Assembly: GCF_900107705.1 (NCBI RefSeq)
Contig: NZ_FNRE01000008.1
Span: 116,570-180,569, forward strand
Length of the DNA stretch: 64,000 nt
Direction of reading: 5' to 3'
Origin: Prevotella sp. tc2-28
GTDB lineage: Bacteria > Bacteroidota > Bacteroidia > Bacteroidales > Bacteroidaceae
In this document: positions 10,324 to 18,474 of the stretch, piece after piece
How the letters are laid out: every line of letters starts with the position of its first letter
Position numbering within the stretch: position 1 is the stretch's first letter
Made by a program: the position numbers and the translations under genes
Notes under the pieces: model-generated
The model's database searches: none
Seen by the model: the letters and a program-made list of their open reading frames with translations, nothing else
Told to the model about the DNA's origin: nothing

Positions 10324-10345
10324 ATTTAAGGGAGGATTAATAAGT

Positions 10346-12472
10346 ATGAAAAAAATATTATATTCAATACTATGTGCTGCAGGTGTTCTGACACTCAACT
10401 CATGTAGCGATTATTTGGAGACAGACTCTCCATCCAAGACGGATGCCGCCTTTGTGTTCTCTACCAGCGAGACTGCTCGTGCAGCACTGGAAGGAGCATA
10501 CTCTGACTGGCAGACTGCAGCCAGCAACAAAGTTTTCGGCGATGGACTTTTCTATGCAGCTGATGTTGCCGGTTCTGATATTGAACGTCATCCTGAAGGT
10601 TTCACTGCACAACCAGGTCGTCACTATCCAGAATGTTTCTACCAGAACGGCACATACGCAAGCCAATATGCGCTATTGAGTTATCAGAAAGAAAATGATA
10701 CTTATGCCGCCCTCTATGCTGTCATCAATAAGGCAAACATTGTGGTCGCTGCCACACAACAGTCTGCTGGCTTTGATGATATGATTGCTGCTGGAACAGA
10801 AAGCACAATGGGGCAGCTTTATGGTGAGGCCGTCGCATTGAAAGCAACTGCATACCGTGAACTGTTGAAATACTTCGGTGATGTTCCTTATCTGAGTGGT
10901 AAGGTAACAGACACTGGAGCACTCTGTGGTCGTGACTCTATTTATGATGTGATTCTTGAAGAACTGATTGCCGCAGAACCACTTATGTATCGTGTTGGTT
11001 CGATTCCTGGCATCACAGGCAAGAACTATTTCTCTCGCACCTATGTTCAGGGACTTATCGGTCGTATCGCTCTCGAGGCTGGAGGCTATCAGACTCGCCG
11101 TGGTGACATTGCCCGTGTAGATGGCGATGGTGATGCACTGACCTTCGAGACGATGGGTACTGAGAACAACGGAGCCACCTATGGTCGTCGTACAGACTGG
11201 AAGTACTACTATGAGATTGCGAAGAAATATTTCAAGGCTGTCATTGACAACCCCGGTAGTGCTAAGTTTATCACTGTTGATCCTCGTAAGGATGAGAGCG
11301 GTCGTACCTATGGCAATCCTTACCAGTATTTCTTCCAGCAGATGCATATGGATGATACTGGATTTGCTGATGAATCAATCTACGAATATGACATTGCCCA
11401 AGGTAGCAGTGCGAACGATTCTCGCCCCTACTCTTTTGGACGTCCTTCAACAGGTGGTAGCAAGAACAACTATCCTTGTAAGAACTATGGTCAGGGACGT
11501 ATCAACCCCGCTTTCTATTATGGCGTTTTCGATCCAAAGGATATGCGTCGTGATGTTAGCTGCACTGTAACGGCATCTAATGGTGGTAATGGTACCGAGA
11601 TTCTGCTTCCATTCAACCCAGGTTCCCAAGGCAAGGGTGGTGGTATCTCTTTAAACAAGTGGGACGAGAACCGTCAGACTAAGGTTTGGACTGCTGCTCA
11701 GCGTAAGTCTGGTATCAATGGTCCTTACATGCGTATGTCAGAAATCTATCTGGGCTATGCAGAGGCTTGTGCTGCCCTTGGCGATGATTCAGAAGCAAAG
11801 AAATATCTGACTATTATTCGTGACCGTGCATTCGGTGGTGCCGGCAAGGGTAATGTTGATGCATTCATTGCAAAAGAAGGCTCCTTGTTAGAGGCCGTCA
11901 TCGATGAGCGTGGTTTCGAGTTTGCAGGCGAGGGCGACCGTCGTACTGTTCTGATTCGTACCGGTCTCATTGGCAAGAAGATTAAAGCCATCAAGGAACT
12001 CACGACAAAGATGATGGATGGACTCGCTGCCAATGGCTACTATCAGTTCGAAAACGGAAACGTCATCTCTTCTGTAGTTTACACCAAGTCTGTTGATGCA
12101 AAAGCTATTAAGGGACATCGTCTGACAGCTCAGTGCCCTGCAGGACAGGAGAACGATCCTTTGCTTTATCCTGGCTGGCGCGGTGTTAATGACGACTGGG
12201 CTTCCTATGGTCTGCAAGTTGATGCAAGCTATGCTCCGAACTTGGCAATCCAAGGTCTGTTCCAGCCAGTTTCAGATCCTGCCGCTCTTATTGCTGACGG
12301 ATACAAGGCTGTGGATTGGGGTAAAACTCTTCTCGCCAATCGTGAAGAATACGAGAAGAACTTGTTCCTTGACTACGACTACGTAAAGGCTCCTATCCAC
12401 TACTGGCCATTCACTCCTAACGTATGTGCGAATGGTAAATTCAAGAACGGTTACGGATTCAAGAGCGAATAA
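10346..12472 (+). CDS. SusD-like surface glycan-binding lipoprotein
   Basis: This is the surface lid partner of the preceding SusC. The ATG at 10346 is chosen because it is preceded by GGAGG (10331-10335) and gives a lipoprotein signal (MKKILYSILCAAGVLTLNSC) with the lipidated cysteine at residue 20. An upstream in-frame start would overlap susC and destroy the signal. The product of 708 residues is longer than the usual 500-600. It has the SusD N-terminal helices (YLETDSPSKTDAAFVFST, ANIVVAATQQSAGFDD), a conserved mid region (YMRMSEIYLGYAEACAALGD) and the RGFEFAGEGDRRTVLIR motif near the C-terminus. A hairpin terminator follows directly, so the pair forms a two-gene transcript. Confidence 0.94.
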   Translation: MKKILYSILCAAGVLTLNSCSDYLETDSPSKTDAAFVFSTSETARAALEGAYSDWQTAASNKVFGDGLFYAADVAGSDIERHPEGFTAQPGRHYPECFYQNGTYASQYALLSYQKENDTYAALYAVINKANIVVAATQQSAGFDDMIAAGTESTMGQLYGEAVALKATAYRELLKYFGDVPYLSGKVTDTGALCGRDSIYDVILEELIAAEPLMYRVGSIPGITGKNYFSRTYVQGLIGRIALEAGGYQTRRGDIARVDGDGDALTFETMGTENNGATYGRRTDWKYYYEIAKKYFKAVIDNPGSAKFITVDPRKDESGRTYGNPYQYFFQQMHMDDTGFADESIYEYDIAQGSSANDSRPYSFGRPSTGGSKNNYPCKNYGQGRINPAFYYGVFDPKDMRRDVSCTVTASNGGNGTEILLPFNPGSQGKGGGISLNKWDENRQTKVWTAAQRKSGINGPYMRMSEIYLGYAEACAALGDDSEAKKYLTIIRDRAFGGAGKGNVDAFIAKEGSLLEAVIDERGFEFAGEGDRRTVLIRTGLIGKKIKAIKELTTKMMDGLAANGYYQFENGNVISSVVYTKSVDAKAIKGHRLTAQCPAGQENDPLLYPGWRGVNDDWASYGLQVDASYAPNLAIQGLFQPVSDPAALIADGYKAVDWGKTLLANREEYEKNLFLDYDYVKAPIHYWPFTPNVCANGKFKNGYGFKSE

Positions 12473-12492
12473 TCCTACACCCTATCTATAAA

Positions 12493-12530
12493 AATAGCGG
12501 AGAGCGCAATGCCCTCCGCTATTATTTCTT
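12493..12530 (+). terminator. Intrinsic terminator after the first susD
   Basis: Perfect 10-bp inverted repeat AATAGCGGAG (12493-12502) against 12514-12523, then a T-rich stretch (ATTTCTT). Confidence 0.85.
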
Positions 12531-12550
12531 GATAGATTTCTACAAGAACA

Positions 12551-12582
12551 TTTGGATTTACCTTCTTTTTTTTGTATCTTTG
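12551..12582 (+). promoter_or_regulatory. Promoter of the HU-like gene
   Basis: TTTG (12551-12554), 20 bases, TATCTTTG (12575-12582). The ATG at 12601 is 18 bases beyond the -7 box, so the leader is very short. Upstream in-frame codons are inside the promoter. Confidence 0.88.
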
Positions 12583-12600
12583 CAATCAAAAGTAAGAACT

Positions 12601-13221
12601 ATGCCACGTAAGACTGACGGAATGTTGTTCGAACTACAGCCACGCCCCACGACAGGCGAGGACGGTAAGCCGTTGCTATATGCCCGTCCGTCTGCTCCTT
12701 ACAAACGCACGATGGAGGACGTTGAGACTTATTGCCGATTTAAGGGACTGAACAGCGGACTGGTGGAGATGGCGTTCGACACGTTTATCGACGTTTGCAG
12801 CGAATGGCTGGCCGATGGCTATCGTGTAGAAACACCACTGGGCGTGTTTGCGCCAAAAATCAAACTGAAGGGCGACTTCACCGACCCCTCCAAGGTCAGT
12901 GGCAAAGACGTCAAGTTTGCCGGTATCGAATTGACTCCCTCGAAGCGATTCGTAAAGAATGTACACAGCAAGCAGAAGGGATTCCGTAAGAAAGGTACCA
13001 TTGTAGGAAATGCCCAGATGCACGACAAAGCCTATATGAACGAAGCCTTACGACGCGCCATGATTTCAGGGTTCACCACCATTCAAATCTTCATGATGAA
13101 GTCCGGTCTGAAATATCACTCCGCCCAGCGCTATCTAGACCATCTCTGCCTTGGCGAACAGCCCACTCTGCGCAGACAGAAAATAGGAGGCACTATTCAC
13201 TACTTCCCATTGACGAAGTAA
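12601..13221 (+). CDS. HU-family DNA-binding protein with C-terminal extension (HU-HIG type)
   Basis: The product of 206 residues resembles the Bacteroidota-specific branch of HU/IHF-like proteins. Residues about 35-125 carry the HU-like part (SGLVEMAFDTFIDVCSEWLADGYRVETPLG followed by a basic beta-arm region rich in K, and FAGIELTPSKRFVKNV). The C-terminal 80 residues are basic and contain a probable helix-turn-helix-like segment (TTIQIFMMKSGLKYHSAQRYLDHL) ending in HYFPLTK. The start at 12601 follows from the promoter position. It sits alone between two Sus operons, with its own promoter and no signal peptide, so it is cytoplasmic and perhaps an architectural factor for the region. Any role in regulating pectin genes is speculation. 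Confidence 0.75.
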   Translation: MPRKTDGMLFELQPRPTTGEDGKPLLYARPSAPYKRTMEDVETYCRFKGLNSGLVEMAFDTFIDVCSEWLADGYRVETPLGVFAPKIKLKGDFTDPSKVSGKDVKFAGIELTPSKRFVKNVHSKQKGFRKKGTIVGNAQMHDKAYMNEALRRAMISGFTTIQIFMMKSGLKYHSAQRYLDHLCLGEQPTLRRQKIGGTIHYFPLTK

Positions 13222-13506
13222 AGTCTCTAAGAAACAAATCCCGCAGCGTTTGCTGCAAGATTTTCGAACGAACGCTACAAGCATTTGCCCCGTACGATGC
13301 AAATATTTAGCGCGTACGTCCTCAACCCGACTAACCTGTATCTCCGTCCCTTTTAGTTCGGCTCTTTTCCCCTTTTGGCTCGGTATATTTCCCCTTTCAG
13401 CTCAAATATTTTTGGGAGAACTATATTTTCTTGTTGTTTTTCGCTAAAAATCGAATTTTGCTGCCACCCTGCTGCCACCAAAATATACTAATCATATTCT
13501 GATTTA
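13222..13506. other. Intergenic region with hairpins and a degenerate 22-bp tandem repeat
   Basis: No convincing gene is visible between the HU-like gene and the GH28 promoter. There is a GCAGC-gttt-GCTGC hairpin at 13243-13256 (possible weak terminator), then three imperfect 22-base copies of a CCCCTTTTgGCTCgg-type unit at 13347-13368, 13369-13390 and 13391-13413. Two direct copies of GCTGCCACC lie at 13460-13468 and 13471-13479. Confidence 0.6.
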
Positions 13507-13538
13507 TTTGGTGCTTTCATCCTTAATTCGTATCTTTG
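13507..13538 (+). promoter_or_regulatory. Promoter of the GH28 gene
   Basis: TTTG (13507-13510), 20-base spacer, TATCTTTG (13531-13538), 68 bases upstream of the ATG. Confidence 0.9.
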
Positions 13539-13605
13539 CAACAACAAATTCTACTAAAGATGACTGGAAACATCCTCATATACTAAAACAATTCACAACA
13601 ACACT

Positions 13606-14976
13606 ATGAGAAAAGCCTTACTACTCCTATTAACCTCTGCGGCCTTCAATATCCAGGCAGCCGACTACAACATCATGAAATATGGTGCAGTGAACGACAC
13701 TACGCAACTAAGCACATCCGCACTTCAACAGGCTATTGACGACTGCAACCGCGATGGCGGCGGAAGGGTTGTCATTCCAACAGGCAGCTACAAAATAGGT
13801 ACAATAGTCATCAAGAGCAATGTTCATCTGCATCTCGAGCATGGTGCCACACTCTATGGAAGCACCCGACTGGAAGACTACCTCCCCATGAAGTCAGACT
13901 ATGTATCGCTACGCACACAGACCAGCACCATCCAACTCATCTATGCCGACAAGGCGAACAATGTCGTTATCGATGGCTATGGAACAATCGACGGAAGGGG
14001 ACGCACATTCAAGAAGCTATCATGGAACGACGAAGGCATCACTCGCCCTCACCTACTCCGCTTCATCCAGAGCCGCGACATTACCATCAAAGACATCACC
14101 CTAAAGAACAGCGGTTGCTGGATGCAGCACTATCTGGCTTGCGACCGTCTGACCATTGACGGCATCAAGGTATTCAACCGGAATAACTACAACAACGATG
14201 CACTTGACCTGGACGGATGCCACGAAGTGACTGTCACCCGTATGATGGCAGATTCCGACGACGACGGCATTACACTCAAGTCCACTTCTCCCCGTCTCTG
14301 CGAGAACATCAGTATTGCCAATTGCATCGTGTCAAGTCACTGCAATGCCATCAAACTCGGCACCGAAACAAATGGAGGATTCCGCAACATCAACATCAGT
14401 AATATTGTTGTCAAGCCCAGCTACGACCAAAAAGAAAAGTTCTTCGGACAATGGATAGGTTCTTCTGCTATTTCCTTGGAGATTGTGGATGGCGGACTGA
14501 TGGAAAACGTCAATGTATCAAATATCAATGTAGAAGGAACGGAGTCTCCCATCTTTATCCGCCTGGGCAATCGGGCCAGAGGCTATCAACTGAAAGGAAC
14601 CGATTTCGATTCACTCATCCCCATCGACCACGTTGGAAGCATCAATGGCATACATTTGGACAACATCCAAATACGCAATGCGGGTGCCATGGGGTGCAGC
14701 ATTACAGGGCTTCCCAATCACCCTGTTACCAACGTATGGCTCTCACACATCAGCATCCATCATAAAGGAGGAATAAAGGCCAGTGATCTGCCAGAGATAG
14801 AGAGGTCTGTCAAGGATGAGAAAGAGAAAGACTATCCGGAATCCACCATGTGGGGCTGTCTGCCCGCCAAGGGATTTTTTGTGCGACACACTCGGAATAT
14901 TCACTTCAACGATATTACCATACAGACGGAAGAGGCCGATGTCAGGCCAGACTTCGTACAAGTCGACACAGAATAA
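13606..14976 (+). CDS. Secreted polygalacturonase-like glycoside hydrolase, family GH28
   Basis: The enzyme should hydrolyse alpha-1,4-galacturonosyl bonds, in the periplasm or at the surface. The product has 456 residues and a signal peptide (MRKALLLLLTSAAFNIQA). The right-handed beta-helix fold is shown by the N-terminal MKYGAVNDTTQLSTSALQQA segment and the GGGRVVIPTGSYKIG motif. The catalytic aspartates lie in NNDALDLDG (D198) and DSDDDGITLKS (D218-D220); SSHCNAIKLGTETNGGF takes the place of the usual GHG motif. The gene is monocistronic by spacing: its own promoter lies upstream, and the next susC has another. Exo-action on oligogalacturonides or action on rhamnogalacturonan cannot be separated from sequence alone. 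Confidence 0.92.
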   Translation: MRKALLLLLTSAAFNIQAADYNIMKYGAVNDTTQLSTSALQQAIDDCNRDGGGRVVIPTGSYKIGTIVIKSNVHLHLEHGATLYGSTRLEDYLPMKSDYVSLRTQTSTIQLIYADKANNVVIDGYGTIDGRGRTFKKLSWNDEGITRPHLLRFIQSRDITIKDITLKNSGCWMQHYLACDRLTIDGIKVFNRNNYNNDALDLDGCHEVTVTRMMADSDDDGITLKSTSPRLCENISIANCIVSSHCNAIKLGTETNGGFRNINISNIVVKPSYDQKEKFFGQWIGSSAISLEIVDGGLMENVNVSNINVEGTESPIFIRLGNRARGYQLKGTDFDSLIPIDHVGSINGIHLDNIQIRNAGAMGCSITGLPNHPVTNVWLSHISIHHKGGIKASDLPEIERSVKDEKEKDYPESTMWGCLPAKGFFVRHTRNIHFNDITIQTEEADVRPDFVQVDTE

Positions 14977-15013
14977 AGAAAAGACCTAACCTCTTAACCC
15001 AGGGTTATTGGAA

Positions 15014-15030
15014 AATAAGGGTCGCTTATT
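15014..15030 (+). other. Small hairpin in the GH28-susC gap
   Basis: AATAAG-ggtcg-CTTATT stem-loop without a following T tract. It is preceded by the short palindrome TAACCCAGGGTTA. No function can be assigned; the gap otherwise holds the operator-like site and promoter listed separately. Confidence 0.35.
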
Positions 15031-15058
15031 GCAAGAAATCTGGTCTCGAACATAAAAT

Positions 15059-15072
15059 ACGTAAACGTTTTC
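15059..15072 (+). promoter_or_regulatory. Candidate operator, ACGTAAACGTTTTC
   Basis: Near-palindromic 14-mer starting 58 bp before the -7 box of the second susC. Related sites lie at 1712, 22945 and (inverted) 32578. The central AAACG half-site resembles LacI-family operators, but the protein that binds is unknown. Confidence 0.45.
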
Positions 15073-15116
15073 AAAGAATTTATTAAGAAATATTCACGTT
15101 TCTCGATTATTTTGCG

Positions 15117-15124
15117 TACCTTTG
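15117..15124 (+). promoter_or_regulatory. Promoter -7 box TACCTTTG of the second susC
   Basis: A clear TAnnTTTG element; the -33 region (GTTTCTC near 15098) departs from TTTG. That would fit a promoter that needs an activator. The box rules out an in-frame start at 15112. Confidence 0.75.
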
Positions 15125-15174
15125 CAGGCAGAATATACTACTATTTTATTAATTTTATTAAAACTACTAATTTT

Positions 15175-18100
15175 ATGTCTGTTAAATTTAAGAGTATTTT
15201 CCGAACGACACTTTTATTGTGTCTGCTCTTAGTATGTGGTCAAGTTTCGGCACAGACCATCGCTAAGGGAACGGTTACAGACCAGACGGGAGAACCCGTT
15301 ATTGGCGCGACCGTAGTTGAGAAGGGTAATGCCAAAAATGCAGCTGTTACCGACTTCGACGGTAACTTTACACTGAAACTGCAGCATGGAAAGACGATTG
15401 TAGTATCATACATCGGTATGGTATCACAGGAAGTCACCGCAGGCCCCGATCTGAAGATTCAGTTACAAGACGACAACGCAGCCCTTGAGGAAGTCGTTGT
15501 TGTTGGTTACACCAGCAAGGCTCGTAAAGACCTGACCGGTTCGGTCGGTTCTGTCAGCGGTGCTAAACTGGCACAGGTTCCCGTTGCCTCTGCTGCTGAA
15601 GCTATGCAGGGTAAGATCGCCGGTGTGCAGATTAGTACGGTCGACGGTGCTCCTGGTGCTGACATCTACATTAAGATTCGTGGTGGTGCTGCCCTCGGAC
15701 AGAACAACCAACCTCTTTACATTGTAGATGGTTTCCAGCAGGACAACATTAATGACCTTCCTCCTACGGATATCGCAAGCATTGACGTTCTGAAGGACGC
15801 TTCTCTGACTGCAATCTACGGTGCACGAGGTGGTAATGGTGTAGTTGTTGTAACCACCAAGTCAGCCCAGCAAGGTAAGCTGAAAGTTGAATTCAACGCC
15901 TACGCACAGGCTAAGAAGCTGGCAGGAAAGCAGGATATGCTTGATGCCTACGAGTTTGTAAAGTATCAGCGTGACCTGTCTTACAACAACAAGACAAACA
16001 ACTATGCTTTCCGTACTAACTTCGGTAACCCGTCTGATATGGACATTTATCGCAATGCTACAACCCACGACTGGCAAGACGAGCTGATGGGCGGCACTGC
16101 ATGGACTCAGATGTACAATGCGACTATCAACGGTGGTAATGACAAAATACGTTTCAGCACCTCTTTGACTCACCACAATGAAAACGGTATCATTGAGAAT
16201 TCCGGCGTACGTCGTACCAACATGAACAGTAAGATCTACCTTCAGATTTCACCACGCGTGAAAGTAACCATCAATCCCCGCTTCACCTATCGTCGTGACT
16301 TAGGCGCAGGTGCTGATGGCATCGGTACTGGTGGTTTGGTTGGTGTTCTTCGCTACCGTCCCACCAATGGTTACCGTGAGTTCACTCACAGTAACGAGGC
16401 TGCTCTTATTTACAACCAGGAGCGCTACTGGAAGTTGGCAAGTCCTATGGACGACATCGACCAGAACTATATGAAGAAGCACTCTTACAGCTTCACAAAC
16501 CAAGCTTCATTGTCATGGGAAATCATTGACAACCTGGTATTCCGTACAGACATCGCACAATTCTGGGGATTCAGCGATCAGAATCAGTTCTGGGGCTACC
16601 TGACTGACACCGCACATAGCAATGAGGACAAACCTGTTGCTCAGATTACCGACGTTCGTCGTAACAAGTACACTTGGACCAATACGCTGAACTACTCTTT
16701 CACCGTTAAGGAAGACCACAACATTTCTGTACTGTTAGGTCACGAAATGTATGACGACCAGCGTACCACCAGAATTAACGCATCACGTTATTTCCCACAG
16801 TTCATCTCTCCCAACAAGGCTTTTGCTAACATGGGACTAGGTTCTGCCTACAAGTCTACCTCTACCGTAAAGACTCCTGACCGCATGTTGTCATTCTTTG
16901 GACAGGCCAACTACAACTACAAGCACAGATACTTGCTTTCATTCACGTTCCGTGCCGATGGTAGCACCAAGTTTGCTCCTGGCCACCAGTGGGGTTACTT
17001 CCCCTCTGTATCTGGAGCATGGGTTGTTTCTGAAGAGCCTTGGTGGAACAAGAATATCATGAGCCAACTGAAGGTTCGTGCTTCGTTCGGTCTTGCTGGT
17101 AACAATGATATCGGCGACGACCTCTGGCGCTATCAGTATAGCATCAGTGAAAATGGCGGACCAAGCTGGGGCGAAAGCACTATTTCCGAGAATGGCGAGA
17201 CTTATTATGCAGCCAGCAACACATTCCCCAATGAAGGAATTAAGTGGGAAACTACCACGAACCGCAACTTGGCACTTGACATGAGTTTCTTCAACGGAAG
17301 ACTGACCATCACACCAGAATTCTATTGGAACACAACAAAAGACCTGCTTTACAAGAGTCTTATCCCGACAACATCTGGATATACTTACCAGCAGCAGAAT
17401 GTAGGTAAAGTTACCAATAAGGGTGTCGAGTTGACTATTAACTACCAGATGTTCCAGCAGAAAAACTTTGACTTGAGTGTAAACGCTACGATGGGTTACA
17501 ACAAGACAAAGGTTGACCAGTTGAACAATGAGGATACCGTTATTTGGGCCAGCAGTAAGAAGGGTGGATGGAATCCTGGATTTGACGATTTCTGCCTCCG
17601 CGTTGGTGAGGAAATCGGTCTGATTTATGGTTTCGTCTATGATGGAATTTACACCTTCGATGATTTTGAGCGCGACGGTTTCACCTATAAATTAAAAGAA
17701 GGTGTTGTCAACGGCCTTTATGCCAAGAACACTGATACCGCAGTCAACAACGTGCATCCTGGTGATCCCAAGTTCAAGGATCTGAATGGTGACGGACAGA
17801 TTGACGAGAACGACCGCACCGTGATTGGTAATACCAACCCACGCCTGCAAGGTGGTTTCGGTCTCAGCGGACGTTGGAAGGACTTTGACTTCAATGCAAA
17901 CTTCGTTTATTTCCTCAACTTTGACGTATTGAATGCAACAAAGTACCGTCTGTCTTCTTCTACAGGCAACAACCTCAGCACAAGTCCTCTGAACGTATCA
18001 TCTGACTTTGACTACGCAAGCCGTTGGGTTTACTTCGGAGACATCTACAACACAAATGCTGATGGTTCACAGTCTCTTTATTGGATGAGTGAGCAGCTGG

Positions 18101-18459
18101 TAAACAACAGCCAGAAGATTCAGTATATGGACGAGTATGAGCGCATCAATGCTGGCAAGTCATTATGGAATCCCATGCGCGTCAACAGTGACTACACTCA
18201 CTCTTACTTCGTTGAAGATGGTTCGTTCTTGCGTCTGCAGAACGTAACAGTTGGTTACACCTTGCCTAAGAAGATTACCAGCAAGTTTGGTGTAGAGCGT
18301 CTGCGTGTCTACTTTACTGGTTCTAACCTTTTCTGCATCACCAAATACAGTGGTTACGATCCTGAAGTCGACATTCAGAGCGGTCTGACTCCAAGTGTTG
18401 ACTACAACCGTTACCCACGTAACCGTAGCTATCTGTTTGGTTTTAACTTGTCATTCTAA
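15175..18459 (+). CDS. SusC-like TonB-dependent outer-membrane receptor (second)
   Basis: The second importer of the locus has 1094 residues from the ATG at 15175, chosen because the promoter occupies 15117-15124 and because it gives a normal signal peptide (FRTTLLLCLLLVCGQVSAQ). The carboxypeptidase D-like domain (GTVTDQTGEPVIGATVVEKG), the EEVVVVGYTSKARKDLTG segment and the plug signature (PLYIVDGFQQDNINDLPPTDI, SIDVLKDASLTAIYGARGGNGVVVVTTK) are intact. The barrel ends with YLFGFNLSF. It is followed 15 bases later by susD and then by a beta-helix lipoprotein, the arrangement of a full surface uptake complex. Its sequence differs clearly from the first SusC, so the two systems may handle different pectin fragments. 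Confidence 0.95.
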   Translation: MSVKFKSIFRTTLLLCLLLVCGQVSAQTIAKGTVTDQTGEPVIGATVVEKGNAKNAAVTDFDGNFTLKLQHGKTIVVSYIGMVSQEVTAGPDLKIQLQDDNAALEEVVVVGYTSKARKDLTGSVGSVSGAKLAQVPVASAAEAMQGKIAGVQISTVDGAPGADIYIKIRGGAALGQNNQPLYIVDGFQQDNINDLPPTDIASIDVLKDASLTAIYGARGGNGVVVVTTKSAQQGKLKVEFNAYAQAKKLAGKQDMLDAYEFVKYQRDLSYNNKTNNYAFRTNFGNPSDMDIYRNATTHDWQDELMGGTAWTQMYNATINGGNDKIRFSTSLTHHNENGIIENSGVRRTNMNSKIYLQISPRVKVTINPRFTYRRDLGAGADGIGTGGLVGVLRYRPTNGYREFTHSNEAALIYNQERYWKLASPMDDIDQNYMKKHSYSFTNQASLSWEIIDNLVFRTDIAQFWGFSDQNQFWGYLTDTAHSNEDKPVAQITDVRRNKYTWTNTLNYSFTVKEDHNISVLLGHEMYDDQRTTRINASRYFPQFISPNKAFANMGLGSAYKSTSTVKTPDRMLSFFGQANYNYKHRYLLSFTFRADGSTKFAPGHQWGYFPSVSGAWVVSEEPWWNKNIMSQLKVRASFGLAGNNDIGDDLWRYQYSISENGGPSWGESTISENGETYYAASNTFPNEGIKWETTTNRNLALDMSFFNGRLTITPEFYWNTTKDLLYKSLIPTTSGYTYQQQNVGKVTNKGVELTINYQMFQQKNFDLSVNATMGYNKTKVDQLNNEDTVIWASSKKGGWNPGFDDFCLRVGEEIGLIYGFVYDGIYTFDDFERDGFTYKLKEGVVNGLYAKNTDTAVNNVHPGDPKFKDLNGDGQIDENDRTVIGNTNPRLQGGFGLSGRWKDFDFNANFVYFLNFDVLNATKYRLSSSTGNNLSTSPLNVSSDFDYASRWVYFGDIYNTNADGSQSLYWMSEQLVNNSQKIQYMDEYERINAGKSLWNPMRVNSDYTHSYFVEDGSFLRLQNVTVGYTLPKKITSKFGVERLRVYFTGSNLFCITKYSGYDPEVDIQSGLTPSVDYNRYPRNRSYLFGFNLSF

Positions 18460-18474
18460 AATTCTGCAACTACT

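Noticed and set aside
10154..10345. 64-codon N-terminal extension of the first SusD
   Set aside because: It lies inside susC in another frame and would hide the lipoprotein signal; the GGAGG-preceded ATG at 10346 is better.
13250..13447. Open frame of 65 codons between the HU-like gene and GH28
   Set aside because: No start signal, no conserved features, and it is a translation of the 22-bp repeat region.
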